From Pseudomonas putida (GTDB lineage: Bacteria > Pseudomonadota > Gammaproteobacteria > Pseudomonadales > Pseudomonadaceae), in the NCBI RefSeq assembly GCF_004357765.1, contig NZ_SMTE01000004.1, positions 328,829-392,828 of the forward strand: 64,000 nt of DNA. The letters are read 5' to 3'. A program made the translations under genes and the position numbers. The notes below the pieces were generated by a model that had not been told where the DNA came from, did no database searches, and saw nothing but the letters and a program-made list of their open reading frames with translations. How positions within the stretch are numbered: position 1 is the first letter of the stretch; each line of letters opens with the position of its first letter. This document shows positions 9,089 to 18,792 of the stretch, one piece after another.

Positions 9089-9880
9089 TCAGTGCAGCTC
9101 GAAGATATCGGCATCCAGGTTGGCCGGGAACCGGCTCCGATAGCTGGCCAGGTCCGCCGCACTCAGCACCGCTGTGAACACCCCATCCGCCTCGCCTGCG
9201 CTCAACAGGCTCTCGCCCTGGAAGTCCAGTACCTGGCTGTCGCCGGAGTAGGCGAAGCCCTTGCCATCGGTGCCCACCCGATTCACCGCCGCGACATAGC
9301 ACAGATTCTCGATGCCCCGTGCCGGCAACAGCCGATTCCAGTGCTGACGGCGCGCTGCCGGCCAGTTGGCGGTGTACAGCAGCAGGTCGGTGTCTTGCGC
9401 GTCACGGCTCCACACCGGGAAGCGCAGGTCGTAGCAGATCAACGGACGCACGCGCCAGCCCTTGACTTCGAACTGCACCTGACGTTCGCCTGGGGTGTAG
9501 TGTTTGTGCTCACCGGCCATGCGGAACAGGTGACGCTTGTCGTAAAACAGGATCTCGCCATCCGGGCGTGCCCACAACAGGCGGTTGCGATGACTGCCAT
9601 CCGCGGCCTGGACGATCAGGCTGCCAGTGATCACCGCACCGACCTTCGCTGCCTGGGCCTTCAGCCACTTGTAGGTCGGACCATTCTCAGGCTCCGCCAG
9701 GCGCTCGGACTCCATGGAGAACCCCGTCGTGAACATCTCGGGGAGAATCACCAGGTCAACGTCACCGACCTGCTCGAGCAGCACCTCGAAGTGCGCGTGG
9801 TTGGCTTCGCGGTCGTGCCACGCCAGAGTGGTCTGCACCAGGGCGATTTTCAGATTGGGCAGTTGGCTCAGATCGCGCAT
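9089..9880 (-). CDS. Omega-amidase / nitrilase-superfamily hydrolase (YafV-like)
   Basis: A 263-residue carbon-nitrogen hydrolase. The catalytic triad is E48 (LPEMF), K115 (YDKRHLF) and C149 (LICYDLRFP). This is the YafV/Nit2 group, which hydrolyses the amide of 2-oxoglutaramate or 2-oxosuccinamate formed when glutamine or asparagine donates an amino group. ATG 9880 gives the usual family length; an upstream in-frame start at 9928 would add 16 residues without resemblance. It overlaps the 3' end of the preceding aminotransferase by 13 nt, so the two are co-translated. The transaminase makes the keto-amide and this enzyme removes it, pulling the reaction forward. Exact substrate is inferred. 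Confidence 0.88.
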   Translation of the reverse strand: MRDLSQLPNLKIALVQTTLAWHDREANHAHFEVLLEQVGDVDLVILPEMFTTGFSMESERLAEPENGPTYKWLKAQAAKVGAVITGSLIVQAADGSHRNRLLWARPDGEILFYDKRHLFRMAGEHKHYTPGERQVQFEVKGWRVRPLICYDLRFPVWSRDAQDTDLLLYTANWPAARRQHWNRLLPARGIENLCYVAAVNRVGTDGKGFAYSGDSQVLDFQGESLLSAGEADGVFTAVLSAADLASYRSRFPANLDADIFELH

Positions 9881-11016
9881 AGTTTTTCCGCCGCCTGACG
9901 CAGCGTCTCCTCTCGTTTGGCAAAGCACAGGCGCACCAGGCGTTGCTCAGGAATGGGTTGCTGGTAGAACACCGACACCGGGATGGTCGCCACGCCGTGC
10001 TCACGCGTGAGCCACAGGGCCATGTCGACGTCGTTCAGGTCTGGGCGGATCTGCGAGTAATCCACCAGCTGGAAGTATGTACCCGCCGTGCGGGTAAAGC
10101 GCAGACGCGAGTCTTCCAGCAGGTCGCAGAACAGATCGCGCTTGGCCTGGTAGAAGCCCGGCAGCTCGTCGATGTGCTGCGGATGCTCGGCCATGAAATC
10201 GGCCAGCGCGCACTGCAAGGGTGTGACACCGCAGAAGTTGACGTATTGGTGCACCTTGCGCAGCTCGGCGCTGAGGGCCACTGGCGCGATCACATAGCCC
10301 GTCTTCCAGCCAGTCACGTGGTAGGTCTTGCCGAACGAGCTAACCACGAAGGCGCGGGCAAACAGCTCGGCGTGGGCCAGCACGCTGGCATGGCGCACGC
10401 CGTCGTACACCAGGTGTTCGTAGACCTCGTCGCTGATCAAATAGATATCGCGATCGGCAATCAGCCGCGCGAGCTGATCAAGGTCTTCGCGGGTGATCAG
10501 TGCCCCGCTGGGGTTGTGTGGCGAGTTGAGAATGACCATGCGTGTGCGCGGACTGAGCGCATCGCTGAACGCCTGCCAGTCGATGCGAAAATCGCCATCG
10601 CTCAATCGCACATGCACGCAGCGTCCGCCAGCCAGGGTCACCGAGGGCGCATAACTGTCGTAACAAGGGTCGAAAACGATCACTTCGTCACCCGCCTGAA
10701 TCACCGCCTGGATGGCACAGAAGATCGCTTCGGTGGCACCTGGGGTGATGGTCACCTCCTGGTCGGCGTCAACCTTTGCGCCATACAAGCGCTCGACCTT
10801 GGCCGCCACTTGCTGGCGCAGGGCCGGCAAGCCAGTCATTGGTGCGTACTGGTTATGCCCTGCGGCGACGTGTCGGCCAACCGCATCGAGCAATGCTTGC
10901 GGGCCGTTGAAATCGGGGAAACCTTGGGAAAGGTTGAGCGCGCCGGTTTGCGCGGCGAGCTGGGACATGGTGGTGAAGATGGTCGTGCCGACATTCGGCA
11001 GTTTGCTGCGAATCAT
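9868..11016 (-). CDS. PLP aminotransferase, class I (YbdL/methionine-glutamine transaminase type)
   Basis: A 382-residue fold-type I aminotransferase. The PLP lysine is K230 (SSFGKTYHVTGWK), D196 (ISDEVYE) holds the pyridine nitrogen, and SPHNPSG contains the conserved asparagine. Overall it is closest to the YbdL / kynurenine aminotransferase-like group, which prefers methionine, glutamine and aromatic amino acids. It is the first gene of a two-gene unit with the overlapping omega-amidase, an arrangement associated with glutamine-dependent transamination, for example of 4-methylthio-2-oxobutanoate in methionine salvage. No other salvage gene is in the window, so that pathway link is inference. 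Confidence 0.88.
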   Translation of the reverse strand: MIRSKLPNVGTTIFTTMSQLAAQTGALNLSQGFPDFNGPQALLDAVGRHVAAGHNQYAPMTGLPALRQQVAAKVERLYGAKVDADQEVTITPGATEAIFCAIQAVIQAGDEVIVFDPCYDSYAPSVTLAGGRCVHVRLSDGDFRIDWQAFSDALSPRTRMVILNSPHNPSGALITREDLDQLARLIADRDIYLISDEVYEHLVYDGVRHASVLAHAELFARAFVVSSFGKTYHVTGWKTGYVIAPVALSAELRKVHQYVNFCGVTPLQCALADFMAEHPQHIDELPGFYQAKRDLFCDLLEDSRLRFTRTAGTYFQLVDYSQIRPDLNDVDMALWLTREHGVATIPVSVFYQQPIPEQRLVRLCFAKREETLRQAAEKLCAI

Positions 11017-11123
11017 GGAGCCCTCTTTCCTGGGGTGGATCCGGCACGGGGGAGTCCGAGCATAGCGGATCGAGCAGTCAGGAAAAAGGTTGAAACAATG
11101 AGTGATTGCGTTGAATCAAAGTG

Positions 11124-11151
11124 CCTCTCCGCGGGCGAACCCGCGGAGAGG
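11124..11151. repeat. Perfect hairpin downstream of der
   Basis: CCTCTCCGCGGG-CGAA-CCCGCGGAGAGG, 12-bp stem, 12 nt beyond the der stop. No clear run of T follows on either strand. It may be a weak terminator or a REP-like element. Confidence 0.55.
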
Positions 11152-11162
11152 TCGACACGAAA

Positions 11163-12626
11163 TCAGCGCTTGTCGCGGCGCTTCTTCTCGGCCTTCTTGT
11201 GGTGCGACATCAGGCGACGCTTCTTGTTGACCTGGCGATCGGTGAGGGTGTTCTTCTTGCCCTCGTAGGGGTTCTCGCCACCCTTGTACTCGATGCGGAT
11301 CGGCGTACCGACCAGCTTCAACACGCGACGGTAGGTGTTTTCCAGGTACCGCGAGTACGACTTCGGAATCTTGTCGGTCTGGTTGCCGTGGATCACGATC
11401 AGCGGCGGGTTGGCCCCGCCAAGGTGCGCGTAGCGCAGCTTGATGCGACGACCGTTGACCAACGGCGGCTGGTGCTCGCTGACCGCGTCCTCGAGGATCT
11501 GCGTCAGACGACTGGTCGGCCAGCGGGTGACCGCCGACTTGAACGCAGCCTGCACCGACTTGTACAGATGCCCGACGCCGGTGCCGTGCAGAGCCGATAT
11601 GAAGTGGATATCGGCAAAGTCGACGAAGAACAGCCGGCGCTCCAGCTCGGTCTTGACGTAGTCACGCTCGCCCGGCTCCATGCCGTCCCATTTGTTCAGG
11701 GCAATGACGATGGCACGGCCGGCTTCCAGGGCAAAACCGAGCAGGTTGAGGTCGTGGTCGACCACCCCTTCGCGGGCATCCATGACGAAGATCACCACGT
11801 TGGCGTCCTTGATCGCCTGCAGGGTCTTCACCACCGAGAACTTTTCAACTTCCTCGTGGATCTTGCCGCGCTTGCGCACGCCTGCGGTGTCGATGAAGGT
11901 GTACTTCTCGCCATCGCGCTCGAAGGGAATGTAAATACTGTCGCGGGTAGTACCGGGCTGGTCGTAGACCACCACACGCTCCTCGCCGAGCATGCGGTTG
12001 ACCAAGGTCGACTTGCCCACGTTCGGGCGGCCGATGATGGCGATCTTGATGCCATCCTTCTCGCTCGGACCCGGGATGCGCGTCGCTTCCTCGCCTTCGG
12101 CGACCTCTTCGTCGAGCGCTTCTTCCTCGGCGTCACGCGGAATGTGGCCGAGCACGGCTTCCATCAAGGCGTTGATGCCACGGCCTTGGGAGCCCGCCAC
12201 CGGAATGGCGTTGCCCATGCCCAGCGGCGAGAACTCAGCGCGAGCGACGTCGGCATCGATGTTGTCGATCTTGTTGGCGACCAGGATCGCTTCTTTGTTG
12301 CGCTTGCGCAGGTGCTCGGCAATCATCTGGTCGGCGGCGGTCATACCGGCGCGGGCGTCGACCAGGAACAGTACGTAGTCGGCTTCTTCGATGGCCATGA
12401 GCGACTGCTCGGCCATCTTTTCGTCCATGCCGACTTCATCGCCGGTGATACCACCGGTGTCGATCAGGATGTAGGAACGACCCTGCCAGGAGGCATCGCC
12501 ATACTGGCGATCACGGGTCAGGCCCGACAGGTCGCCGACGATGGCATCGCGGGTCTTGGTCAGTCGGTTGAACATGGTGGATTTGCCGACGTTCGGCCGT
12601 CCCACCAGGGCGATTACGGGAACCAT
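11163..12626 (-). CDS. der: Ribosome-assembly GTPase Der (EngA)
   Basis: Essential GTPase for assembly of the 50S ribosomal subunit; 487 residues. It has two tandem GTPase domains, each with a [10 protein letters not shown]-loop (residues about 8-16 and 200-210). The switch motifs are DTGG and DTAG and the base-specificity motifs are NKID and NKWD. A KH-like domain follows (about 365-450) and the tail is very rich in lysine and arginine. ATG 12626 ([11 protein letters not shown]) is preferred over 12638 because family members begin at [15 protein letters not shown]. It lies at the end of the hisS-yfgM-bamB-der cluster and is separated from bamB by two hairpins, which probably reduce read-through. 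Confidence 0.97.
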   Translation of the reverse strand: MVPVIALVGRPNVGKSTMFNRLTKTRDAIVGDLSGLTRDRQYGDASWQGRSYILIDTGGITGDEVGMDEKMAEQSLMAIEEADYVLFLVDARAGMTAADQMIAEHLRKRNKEAILVANKIDNIDADVARAEFSPLGMGNAIPVAGSQGRGINALMEAVLGHIPRDAEEEALDEEVAEGEEATRIPGPSEKDGIKIAIIGRPNVGKSTLVNRMLGEERVVVYDQPGTTRDSIYIPFERDGEKYTFIDTAGVRKRGKIHEEVEKFSVVKTLQAIKDANVVIFVMDAREGVVDHDLNLLGFALEAGRAIVIALNKWDGMEPGERDYVKTELERRLFFVDFADIHFISALHGTGVGHLYKSVQAAFKSAVTRWPTSRLTQILEDAVSEHQPPLVNGRRIKLRYAHLGGANPPLIVIHGNQTDKIPKSYSRYLENTYRRVLKLVGTPIRIEYKGGENPYEGKKNTLTDRQVNKKRRLMSHHKKAEKKRRDKR

Positions 12627-12649
12627 GCGGCTCTCCACTCTTGAATTCT

Positions 12650-12682
12650 AGAAAATGCAAAGGCCGCTGCAAGGCAGCGGCC
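12650..12682 (-). terminator. Hairpin / weak intrinsic terminator between bamB and der
   Basis: On the minus strand GGCCGCTGC-CTT-GCAGCGGCC is followed by TTTGCATTTTC. A second stem (TGCGGCGT/ACGCCGCA, near 12691-12709) lies just before it. Probably partial attenuation of der. Confidence 0.6.
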
Positions 12683-12743
12683 GGAGTTCGTGCGGCGTGT
12701 CCTACGCCGCAGCTTGAAGCCCGCCAAGGCCTCAAGCATAGCT

Positions 12744-13886
12744 TCAGCGGATGGTCAGTGCCTCGAGCTTGCCGCTGTTGCCGAAGACATAGATGGTGTC
12801 GCCCACCACCAGGGGCCGGGCGCGCAGCCCATCGCTGTCGATCCGCTCACGACCGACGAAACGACCGTCGACCTGGCTGAGCAGGTGCAGGTAACCCTCG
12901 AAGTCACCTACTGCCACGTAGCTGGAGAACACTTCCGGGGCAGTCAGCTGGCGACGGGCCATCGAATCGTTGCTCCACAGTGCGCTGGAGGACCGCTCAT
13001 CGACGCCCTCAACCGTGCCGCTGGCCTCACTGACGTAGACGTTGCCGAAGCCCTGGGCGACACCCACGTAGCTGGATGCATCGCGCTGCCACAGCACCCG
13101 ACCGCTTTCCAGGTCCAGGCCGGCGACCCGGCCCTGGTAGGTGCTGACGTACAGGGTGCCACCGGACAGCAGCAGGCCGCCATCGATGTCGACTACACGA
13201 TCGAGCTCGGAGCGCCCCTGTGGAATCGCCACGCGGCTCTCCCACACCGGGACGCCGTTGTTGATGTCGACGGCCACCACCTTGCCGGTGGACAGACCGG
13301 CGACGGCCAGGCGGTTGGTGGCAATCGGCGCGCCGGTGCCACGCAGGGTCAGCACTGCCGGGGTGTTTTCGTAGATCCAGCGGCGGTCGCCAGTAGTGGC
13401 GTCCAGGCCGATCAGGCGATCGTCCTGGGTCTGCACCACCACCACGTCACCATTGGTGGCCGGCGGCGCCAGCACCTCACTGGTGACACGCGAGCGCCAG
13501 CGCTCCTCGCCGGTGCTGGAATCGAGGGCGATCACCTCGCCCTTGAGGGTACCCAGCATGAGCAGGCCGTAGCCTACGCCGACAGCTCCGGATACCGGCA
13601 GGTCCAGGTCCTTGTTCCACACCACCTTGCCGGTGACCCGATCAAGGGCATAGACATCGCCATGGACGTCGGAGGCGTAGATGCGGTCGTTCTCGATCGC
13701 CGGCACCAGGGTATTGTAGGTCTCGCCCTGGCCATCACCGATCGAACGGCTCCACTGCTTCTTCAGCACGACTTCCTCGGTGAACTTGGTCAGCTCGGCC
13801 GGTGGCAGTTCCTTCTTGCTGTTGCTGCTGCAACCTGCGGCCAGAACGGCCAGGGTCAGCACTGCTGCTTGTTTCCAACCGATCAC
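12744..13886 (-). CDS. bamB: Outer-membrane assembly lipoprotein BamB
   Basis: Part of the BAM complex that inserts beta-barrel proteins into the outer membrane. The precursor is about 380 residues, with a lipoprotein signal ending in LAVLAAGC so that the cysteine near residue 19 is lipidated. The rest is an eight-bladed PQQ-type propeller with repeated blade motifs such as VYALDRVTGKVVWN and VIALDSSTGEERW. The start is GTG 13886, with AAGGGGAC upstream and a 1-nt gap from the yfgM stop; a TTG at 13907 is in frame but less likely. This is the classical yfgM-bamB-der order. Confidence 0.93.
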   Translation of the reverse strand: MIGWKQAAVLTLAVLAAGCSSNSKKELPPAELTKFTEEVVLKKQWSRSIGDGQGETYNTLVPAIENDRIYASDVHGDVYALDRVTGKVVWNKDLDLPVSGAVGVGYGLLMLGTLKGEVIALDSSTGEERWRSRVTSEVLAPPATNGDVVVVQTQDDRLIGLDATTGDRRWIYENTPAVLTLRGTGAPIATNRLAVAGLSTGKVVAVDINNGVPVWESRVAIPQGRSELDRVVDIDGGLLLSGGTLYVSTYQGRVAGLDLESGRVLWQRDASSYVGVAQGFGNVYVSEASGTVEGVDERSSSALWSNDSMARRQLTAPEVFSSYVAVGDFEGYLHLLSQVDGRFVGRERIDSDGLRARPLVVGDTIYVFGNSGKLEALTIR

Positions 13887-13887
13887 G

Positions 13888-14529
13888 TCACGCGTCCCCT
13901 TTGGCAAGGTCGTCCAGCTTCAGTTGCAGGCCACCGACCGCGGCGTCATCCGACAGCGCAGCCTTGGCTTTTTCATAGGCGTTGTGGGCATCGTCGGTAC
14001 GACCGAGCTGTACCAGCAGGTCACCCTTCAATTCTTCGCGACTGGCCAGGAAAGCCTTGTCGGTGTCACCGTCGAGCAGCTTGAGTGCGTCTTCGGCCTT
14101 GTTCTGCGCGGCCATCACACGAGCCAGACGCTGACGCGAGATCTCACCCAGGGTCACGTCGGCCGGCTTGTCCAGCACGCCCTTGAGCTCGGCGGCGGCG
14201 TCATCGAGCTTGCCGGTCTCGACCGCGACCTTGGCTACGAACAGGCTGCCGTACTGGGCATAAGCGGTGCCGCCGTACTCGCTCTTGAGCTTGCCGGACA
14301 GCTCGGCGACCTTGGTCGCATCAGGCTGGCCGCTTGGCGTCAGGCTGGTTTCCAACAGGGCCTGGTACAGCTGCGAGGCACCTTGCGACTGGTTGTTCTG
14401 GTACTTGTGCCAGGTGTTCCAGCCCAGCACCACCACACCTGCCAGCAGCGCGCCAGTCAGCAGCGGCTTACCATTGCGGCTCCACCAGTCCTTGATCCCT
14501 GCCAGTTCATCATCATCAGTACTCGACAC
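13888..14529 (-). CDS. yfgM: YfgM, ancillary SecYEG translocon / PpiD-partner subunit
   Basis: A 213-residue inner-membrane protein with a cytosolic N-terminus (about 20 residues), one transmembrane helix (about 24-42, LLTGALLAGVVVLGW) and a periplasmic TPR-like domain. In relatives YfgM associates with PpiD and SecYEG and helps hand proteins to periplasmic chaperones. The ATG start at 14529 is clear. It lies 39 nt downstream of hisS and is virtually contiguous with bamB, so translational coupling is likely. The family is recognised from the membrane-proximal GIKDWWSRNGK motif and the conserved gene order. Confidence 0.9.
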   Translation of the reverse strand: MSSTDDDELAGIKDWWSRNGKPLLTGALLAGVVVLGWNTWHKYQNNQSQGASQLYQALLETSLTPSGQPDATKVAELSGKLKSEYGGTAYAQYGSLFVAKVAVETGKLDDAAAELKGVLDKPADVTLGEISRQRLARVMAAQNKAEDALKLLDGDTDKAFLASREELKGDLLVQLGRTDDAHNAYEKAKAALSDDAAVGGLQLKLDDLAKGDA

Positions 14530-14568
14530 CCCAATACTCCTTTTCGCCTATTCGCTTGTTGAACCGCG

Positions 14569-15858
14569 TTACGCTTGAGCGATCGCGGTTTCCAGGTGCT
14601 CAGCCAGAGCATCCCAGGCAATGTTCTGTTGTTCGCCCTGGCCGCGCAGGGGCTTCAGGCCGATCTCTTGCTTGGCCAGCTCATCGTCACCGAGGATCAG
14701 GGCGAACAGCGCTCCGCTTTTGTCGGCCTTTTTGAACTGGCTCTTGAAACTGCCACCGCCGGCATTGACCGCCAGGCGCAGGCCCGGCAGGCGGTCGCGC
14801 AGGCTCTCGGACAAGCGCAGACCGGCAAGCTCGGCTTGTTCGCCAAAGGCGCACAGGTAAACATCGATCTGGCGGTTGATCGACTCGGGCACCTTGTCCA
14901 AGGTCTCCAAGAGCAGGATCAGGCGTTCGATACCCATGGCGAAACCTACGCCCGGCGTCGGTTTACCGCCCATTTGCTCGACCAGACCATCATAGCGGCC
15001 GCCAGCGCATACCGTGCCTTGGGCACCCAGCTTGTCGGTAACCCACTCGAACACGGTCTTGCTGTAGTAGTCCAGGCCGCGCACCAGTTTGGTGTTGATC
15101 ACGAACGGAATGCCAGCGGCGTCCAGGCGTGCCTTGAGGCCGGCGAAGTGTGCACGCGAATCCTCGTCCAGGTAGTCTTCGAGCTTCGGCGCGTCGACAA
15201 GCACCGCCTGGGTGCCCTGGTCCTTGCTGTCGAGGATACGCAGCGGGTTGCTCTTCAGGCGACGCTGGCTGTCTTCGTCGAGCTGCTCCAGACGCGCCGA
15301 GAGGAACTCGACCAGCGCATCACGATAACGCGCACGGGCCTCGCTGGTGCCCAGGCTGTTGAGTTCGAGCTTCACCGCATCCTGGATGCCCAACAAGCCC
15401 CACAGGCGCCAGGTGAGCATGATCAGTTCGGCATCGATGTCCGGTCCGTCGAGGTTGAACACTTCGACACCGATCTGGTGGAACTGGCGATAGCGCCCCT
15501 TCTGCGGGCGCTCGTGGCGGAACATCTGGCCTATGTACCACAACTTCTGCACCTGGCCGTTGCCAGTGATACCGTGCTCGAGCACGGCGCGCACGCAGGC
15601 GGCGGTGCCTTCGGGGCGCAAGGTCAGGGAGTCGCCGTTGCGGTCCGCGAAGGTGTACATCTCTTTTTCGACGATGTCGGTGACTTCACCGATCGAACGC
15701 TTGAACAGCTCGGTGAACTCGACGATCGGGGTGCGGATCTGGCTGTACCCATAGGTATCCAGCAGGCCGGCCACGGTGCCCTCGAAATAGCGCCACAGGG
15801 GTGACTGCTCGGGCAGGATGTCGTTCATGCCACGGATGGCTTGCAGCGATTTGCTCAC
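14569..15858 (-). CDS. hisS: Histidyl-tRNA synthetase
   Basis: Charges tRNA-His with histidine; class II aminoacyl-tRNA synthetase of 429 residues, normal length. Motif 1 is near the N-terminus, motif 2 contains [11 protein letters not shown], the histidine-specific motif is [15 protein letters not shown], and motif 3 is [13 protein letters not shown]-terminal anticodon-binding domain ends the protein. The start is GTG at 15858 with AAGGACATTTC upstream; [13 protein letters not shown] is the usual beginning. It follows ispG by 24 nt and precedes yfgM. Confidence 0.97.
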   Translation of the reverse strand: MSKSLQAIRGMNDILPEQSPLWRYFEGTVAGLLDTYGYSQIRTPIVEFTELFKRSIGEVTDIVEKEMYTFADRNGDSLTLRPEGTAACVRAVLEHGITGNGQVQKLWYIGQMFRHERPQKGRYRQFHQIGVEVFNLDGPDIDAELIMLTWRLWGLLGIQDAVKLELNSLGTSEARARYRDALVEFLSARLEQLDEDSQRRLKSNPLRILDSKDQGTQAVLVDAPKLEDYLDEDSRAHFAGLKARLDAAGIPFVINTKLVRGLDYYSKTVFEWVTDKLGAQGTVCAGGRYDGLVEQMGGKPTPGVGFAMGIERLILLLETLDKVPESINRQIDVYLCAFGEQAELAGLRLSESLRDRLPGLRLAVNAGGGSFKSQFKKADKSGALFALILGDDELAKQEIGLKPLRGQGEQQNIAWDALAEHLETAIAQA

Positions 15859-15882
15859 GAAATGTCCTTACGAATCTGTGTG

Positions 15883-16992
15883 TCAGCCACGGGCGATCAG
15901 CGCCGCGTCGGCTTCGGCCTTTTCAGCCGCTTTCTGGCGGATGAGTTTTTCCAGCTCATCGACCAGGTTGTCATTGGTCAGCTTCTGCGACGGCTTGCCG
16001 TCGATGTAGACCAGGTTCGGCGTACCGCCAGTCAGGCCCACATGGGACTCCTTGGCTTCACCCGGGCCGTTGACCACGCAACCGATGACCGCGACGTCCA
16101 GCGGTACCAGCAGGTCCTCCAGGCGCCCCTCCAGCTCGTTCATGGTCTTGACCACGTCGAAGTTCTGTCGCGAGCAGCTCGGGCAAGCGATGAAGTTGAT
16201 TCCTCGCGAGCGCAAGTGCAGCGACTTGAGGATGTCGTAGCCGACCTTCACTTCCTCGACCGGATCGGCGGCCAGAGAGATGCGAATGGTGTCGCCGATC
16301 CCCTCGGCCAGCAGCATACCCAGGCCGACGGCGGATTTCACCGTTCCCGAACGCAGGCCGCCCGCTTCGGTGATACCCAGGTGCAGAGGCTGCACGATCT
16401 GTTTGGCCAACAGGCGGTACGCTTCGACGGCCATGAACACGTCGGAGGCCTTGACGCTGACCTTGAAGTCCTGGAAGTCCAGGCGGTCGAGGTGCTCGAC
16501 ATGGCGCAGGGCCGACTCGACCAATGCCGCCGGGGTCGGTTCGCCGTACTTCTTCTGCAGGTCCTTTTCCAACGAGCCTGCATTGACGCCGATACGAATC
16601 GGGATGCCGCGGTCGCGTGCGGCATCGACTACCGCGCGCACGCGGTCTTCGCGGCCGATGTTGCCCGGGTTGATGCGCAGGCAGTCGACGCCCAGTTCGG
16701 CCACGCGCAATGCGATCTTGTAGTCGAAATGGATATCGGCAACCAGCGGCACGCTGACCTGTTGCTTGATGCGGCCAAAGGCTTCGGCCGCGTCCATGTC
16801 CGGCACCGAGACGCGCACGATGTCGACACCGGCGTCGACCAGACGCTGGATCTGCGCCACGGTAGCCGCCACGTCGTTGGTGTCGGTGTTGGTCATGCTC
16901 TGCACCGCGATGGGGGCATCGCCACCCACCGGCACATTGCCGACCCAGATTTTGCGGGATTCGCGACGTTTGATCGGAGATTCGCCGTGCAT
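15883..16992 (-). CDS. ispG: 4-hydroxy-3-methylbut-2-enyl diphosphate synthase IspG (GcpE)
   Basis: Penultimate enzyme of the methylerythritol phosphate route to isoprenoids, reducing the cyclic diphosphate MEcPP to HMBPP. It is 369 residues. The [4Fe-4S] ligands are C270, C273 ([11 protein letters not shown]), C305 (GCVVNGPGE) and E312, all present. The N-terminal TIM barrel begins with the usual [19 protein letters not shown] 16992 is 3 nt from the rodZ stop, so the two are probably co-translated. Its cluster requirement fits its position downstream of the isc genes. Confidence 0.97.
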   Translation of the reverse strand: MHGESPIKRRESRKIWVGNVPVGGDAPIAVQSMTNTDTNDVAATVAQIQRLVDAGVDIVRVSVPDMDAAEAFGRIKQQVSVPLVADIHFDYKIALRVAELGVDCLRINPGNIGREDRVRAVVDAARDRGIPIRIGVNAGSLEKDLQKKYGEPTPAALVESALRHVEHLDRLDFQDFKVSVKASDVFMAVEAYRLLAKQIVQPLHLGITEAGGLRSGTVKSAVGLGMLLAEGIGDTIRISLAADPVEEVKVGYDILKSLHLRSRGINFIACPSCSRQNFDVVKTMNELEGRLEDLLVPLDVAVIGCVVNGPGEAKESHVGLTGGTPNLVYIDGKPSQKLTNDNLVDELEKLIRQKAAEKAEADAALIARG

Positions 16993-16995
16993 GAC

Positions 16996-18021
16996 TTACT
17001 GTCCCAACTTCAGGCGAGCAGTCTCGCCACTGGTGAACGGGGCGACATCGACGGCCTGGCCGTTGTAGCTGACCTGGGCGCCGCGGGCGAAGCCCAAGCG
17101 CACCGCGAACGGTGGCTTGCCGGTCAGGTCCAGGTTATCGCCCTTGCGCTTGATGCCGCTGAACAGCACCTTGCCGTTGCCGTCGGTGACCTGGGTCCAG
17201 CAATCGGCAGTGAATTGGATCGCGACCTTGCCGCTGCCGGCAGGCACCACGGCCTCGGTGGCAACGGCGTTGGCAGACGGTGCGCTAGCCGGTTCCGAAA
17301 CGCCCGGAGTGGCCGGCGCAGATGCCGGGGCCGACGGTTCCACGGGTGCAGGTGCCGAGGTCACGCTGGCAGGGTTGCCAGGGTTCGCAGCGGTATCGAC
17401 CTCGGCCGCAGGCGCCGCTTCGCTGGAGGTGCCATCAGCCTGCGCGGCACTGTTCGATTCCAGCGGCAACGGAGCGGCTTCGGGCTGCTGGCCAGCAGTC
17501 ACTGCCTGGTCTTCAGGCTCGTCCAGCGGATGAATCTGAGTGGTGCCGTCGGCGCTTTCGACCTCGACGTGCTCCAAAGCCATCTTGGCCAGGTCCTTGC
17601 CGCGCAGGCTGCCCTGGTCCTGCCACCAAACGAACCCCCCCCCCACCACGGCGACCAGCAACAGCAAGCTGACGCCACGCAGGATATTGTGCGACAACCG
17701 CATTGGCTCCTCGATGCGGCCCAGCGAGTGCACCTCGCTGCCCTTGGCATGGGTACCGGTGTATTGGTCGAAGGCGGCAACCAGAGGCGCCTGGTCCATG
17801 TCCATCAGCTTGGCATAAGCGCGAATGTACCCACGGGCGAAGGTATGCCCCGGCAACTTGTCGAAGGCGCCGGTTTCCACGTGGTTCAGCGAACTTACTG
17901 TGAGGTTCAGCTTACGGGCCACCTCGGCTTGCGACCAATCCCGTTTCTCGCGGGCCTGGCGCAACAGCTCGCCGGGGTTCTGGCCAGTCGCTGCTGCTAC
18001 TTCGGGATGCGCGGCTTTCAT
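16996..18021 (-). CDS. rodZ: RodZ-like cytoskeletal / cell-shape protein
   Basis: A 341-residue bitopic inner-membrane protein. An N-terminal helix-turn-helix of Xre type covers residues about 15-78 (LLRQAREKRDWSQAEVARKL). One transmembrane helix lies near 112-131 (GVSLLLLVAVVGGGFVWW). An alanine/proline-rich periplasmic linker runs from about 150 to 250. A C-terminal DUF4115 beta-domain ends the protein (about 255-335). RodZ links MreB to the elongation machinery and helps maintain rod shape. The start ATG at 18021 overlaps the pilF stop by 4 nt, and ispG follows after 3 nt. Confidence 0.92.
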   Translation of the reverse strand: MKAAHPEVAAATGQNPGELLRQAREKRDWSQAEVARKLNLTVSSLNHVETGAFDKLPGHTFARGYIRAYAKLMDMDQAPLVAAFDQYTGTHAKGSEVHSLGRIEEPMRLSHNILRGVSLLLLVAVVGGGFVWWQDQGSLRGKDLAKMALEHVEVESADGTTQIHPLDEPEDQAVTAGQQPEAAPLPLESNSAAQADGTSSEAAPAAEVDTAANPGNPASVTSAPAPVEPSAPASAPATPGVSEPASAPSANAVATEAVVPAGSGKVAIQFTADCWTQVTDGNGKVLFSGIKRKGDNLDLTGKPPFAVRLGFARGAQVSYNGQAVDVAPFTSGETARLKLGQ

Positions 18022-18779
18022 CGTTGCTCCGACAGGTATTGCTGATATTCCGGCGTACCGGGATAAAGTCGTTGTAATTGCTGGCCCAGTTCGGCCTGCG
18101 TGCCCTGCTCGTCGAACACCCTGGCAAGGCGAATGCCCAAGAGGAGACTACGGGCGCCATGGTCGCTCAACTGGCTGAAACGATCGTAGTAATCCCGGGC
18201 CGGCACATAATGCCTGTTTTCGAAGGACAACTCAGCCATTTCCAGCAATGCCCTGGGCTGCCGTGGGTTGAGTTGCAATGCCTTGGTCAGGTATGCGTGT
18301 GCCTGCTCGCGGGCATCGAGCCGCAAGGCCGTCAGGCCGAGGTTCTCGTAGACCCGCGAACGTTCAGGATACAGGGTATCGGCACTGGCTAGGCGAAACA
18401 TCTGCTCAGCTTCGGGGAAACGCTGCTGAGCATATAGGAAACTGCCGTAGTTGTTGCGAATTCGCGTGTCATCAGGGCGTGCCGCGAGCGCTTGGCGAAA
18501 GTGCGACTCGGCCAGCGCCGGCTCTGCTTCGGCGGCAAAGACCAAGGCAAGTGCAGCATGGGCATCGGCATCACGGGGCTCGAGCGCCAGGGCCTTGGCC
18601 AACGGCGCTTTGGCCTGCTCGGTCATACCCTGTTGCAAATAGCCCAGCCCCAACTGCACATATGCCCGCCCTGCCTCGGCCCGTCCCTGGCTGTTGGCCA
18701 GGGGATGATGCGCGCCACCCGACACACAGCCGGCCAGCAGCGAAAGCGCAAGGATCGACAGCGCAGCGCGCAGGCTCAT
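18018..18779 (-). CDS. pilF: Type IV pilus pilotin lipoprotein PilF
   Basis: A 253-residue lipoprotein with the lipobox LLAGC (C18), followed by six TPR-type repeats covering most of the mature part (for example LGYLQQGMTEQAKAPLAKAL). PilF guides the secretin PilQ to the outer membrane and promotes its assembly. ATG 18779 is chosen because it directly begins a lipoprotein signal; the frame is open upstream to 18905, but that extension runs over the end of rlmN and has no signal. It overlaps rodZ by 4 nt. No other pilus gene is in the window. Confidence 0.92.
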   Translation of the reverse strand: MSLRAALSILALSLLAGCVSGGAHHPLANSQGRAEAGRAYVQLGLGYLQQGMTEQAKAPLAKALALEPRDADAHAALALVFAAEAEPALAESHFRQALAARPDDTRIRNNYGSFLYAQQRFPEAEQMFRLASADTLYPERSRVYENLGLTALRLDAREQAHAYLTKALQLNPRQPRALLEMAELSFENRHYVPARDYYDRFSQLSDHGARSLLLGIRLARVFDEQGTQAELGQQLQRLYPGTPEYQQYLSEQR

Positions 18780-18792
18780 GGCAGGCCCGGAC

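Noticed and set aside
15841-18045. 734-codon plus-strand frame across ispG and rodZ
   Set aside because: Mirror frame of two certain genes.
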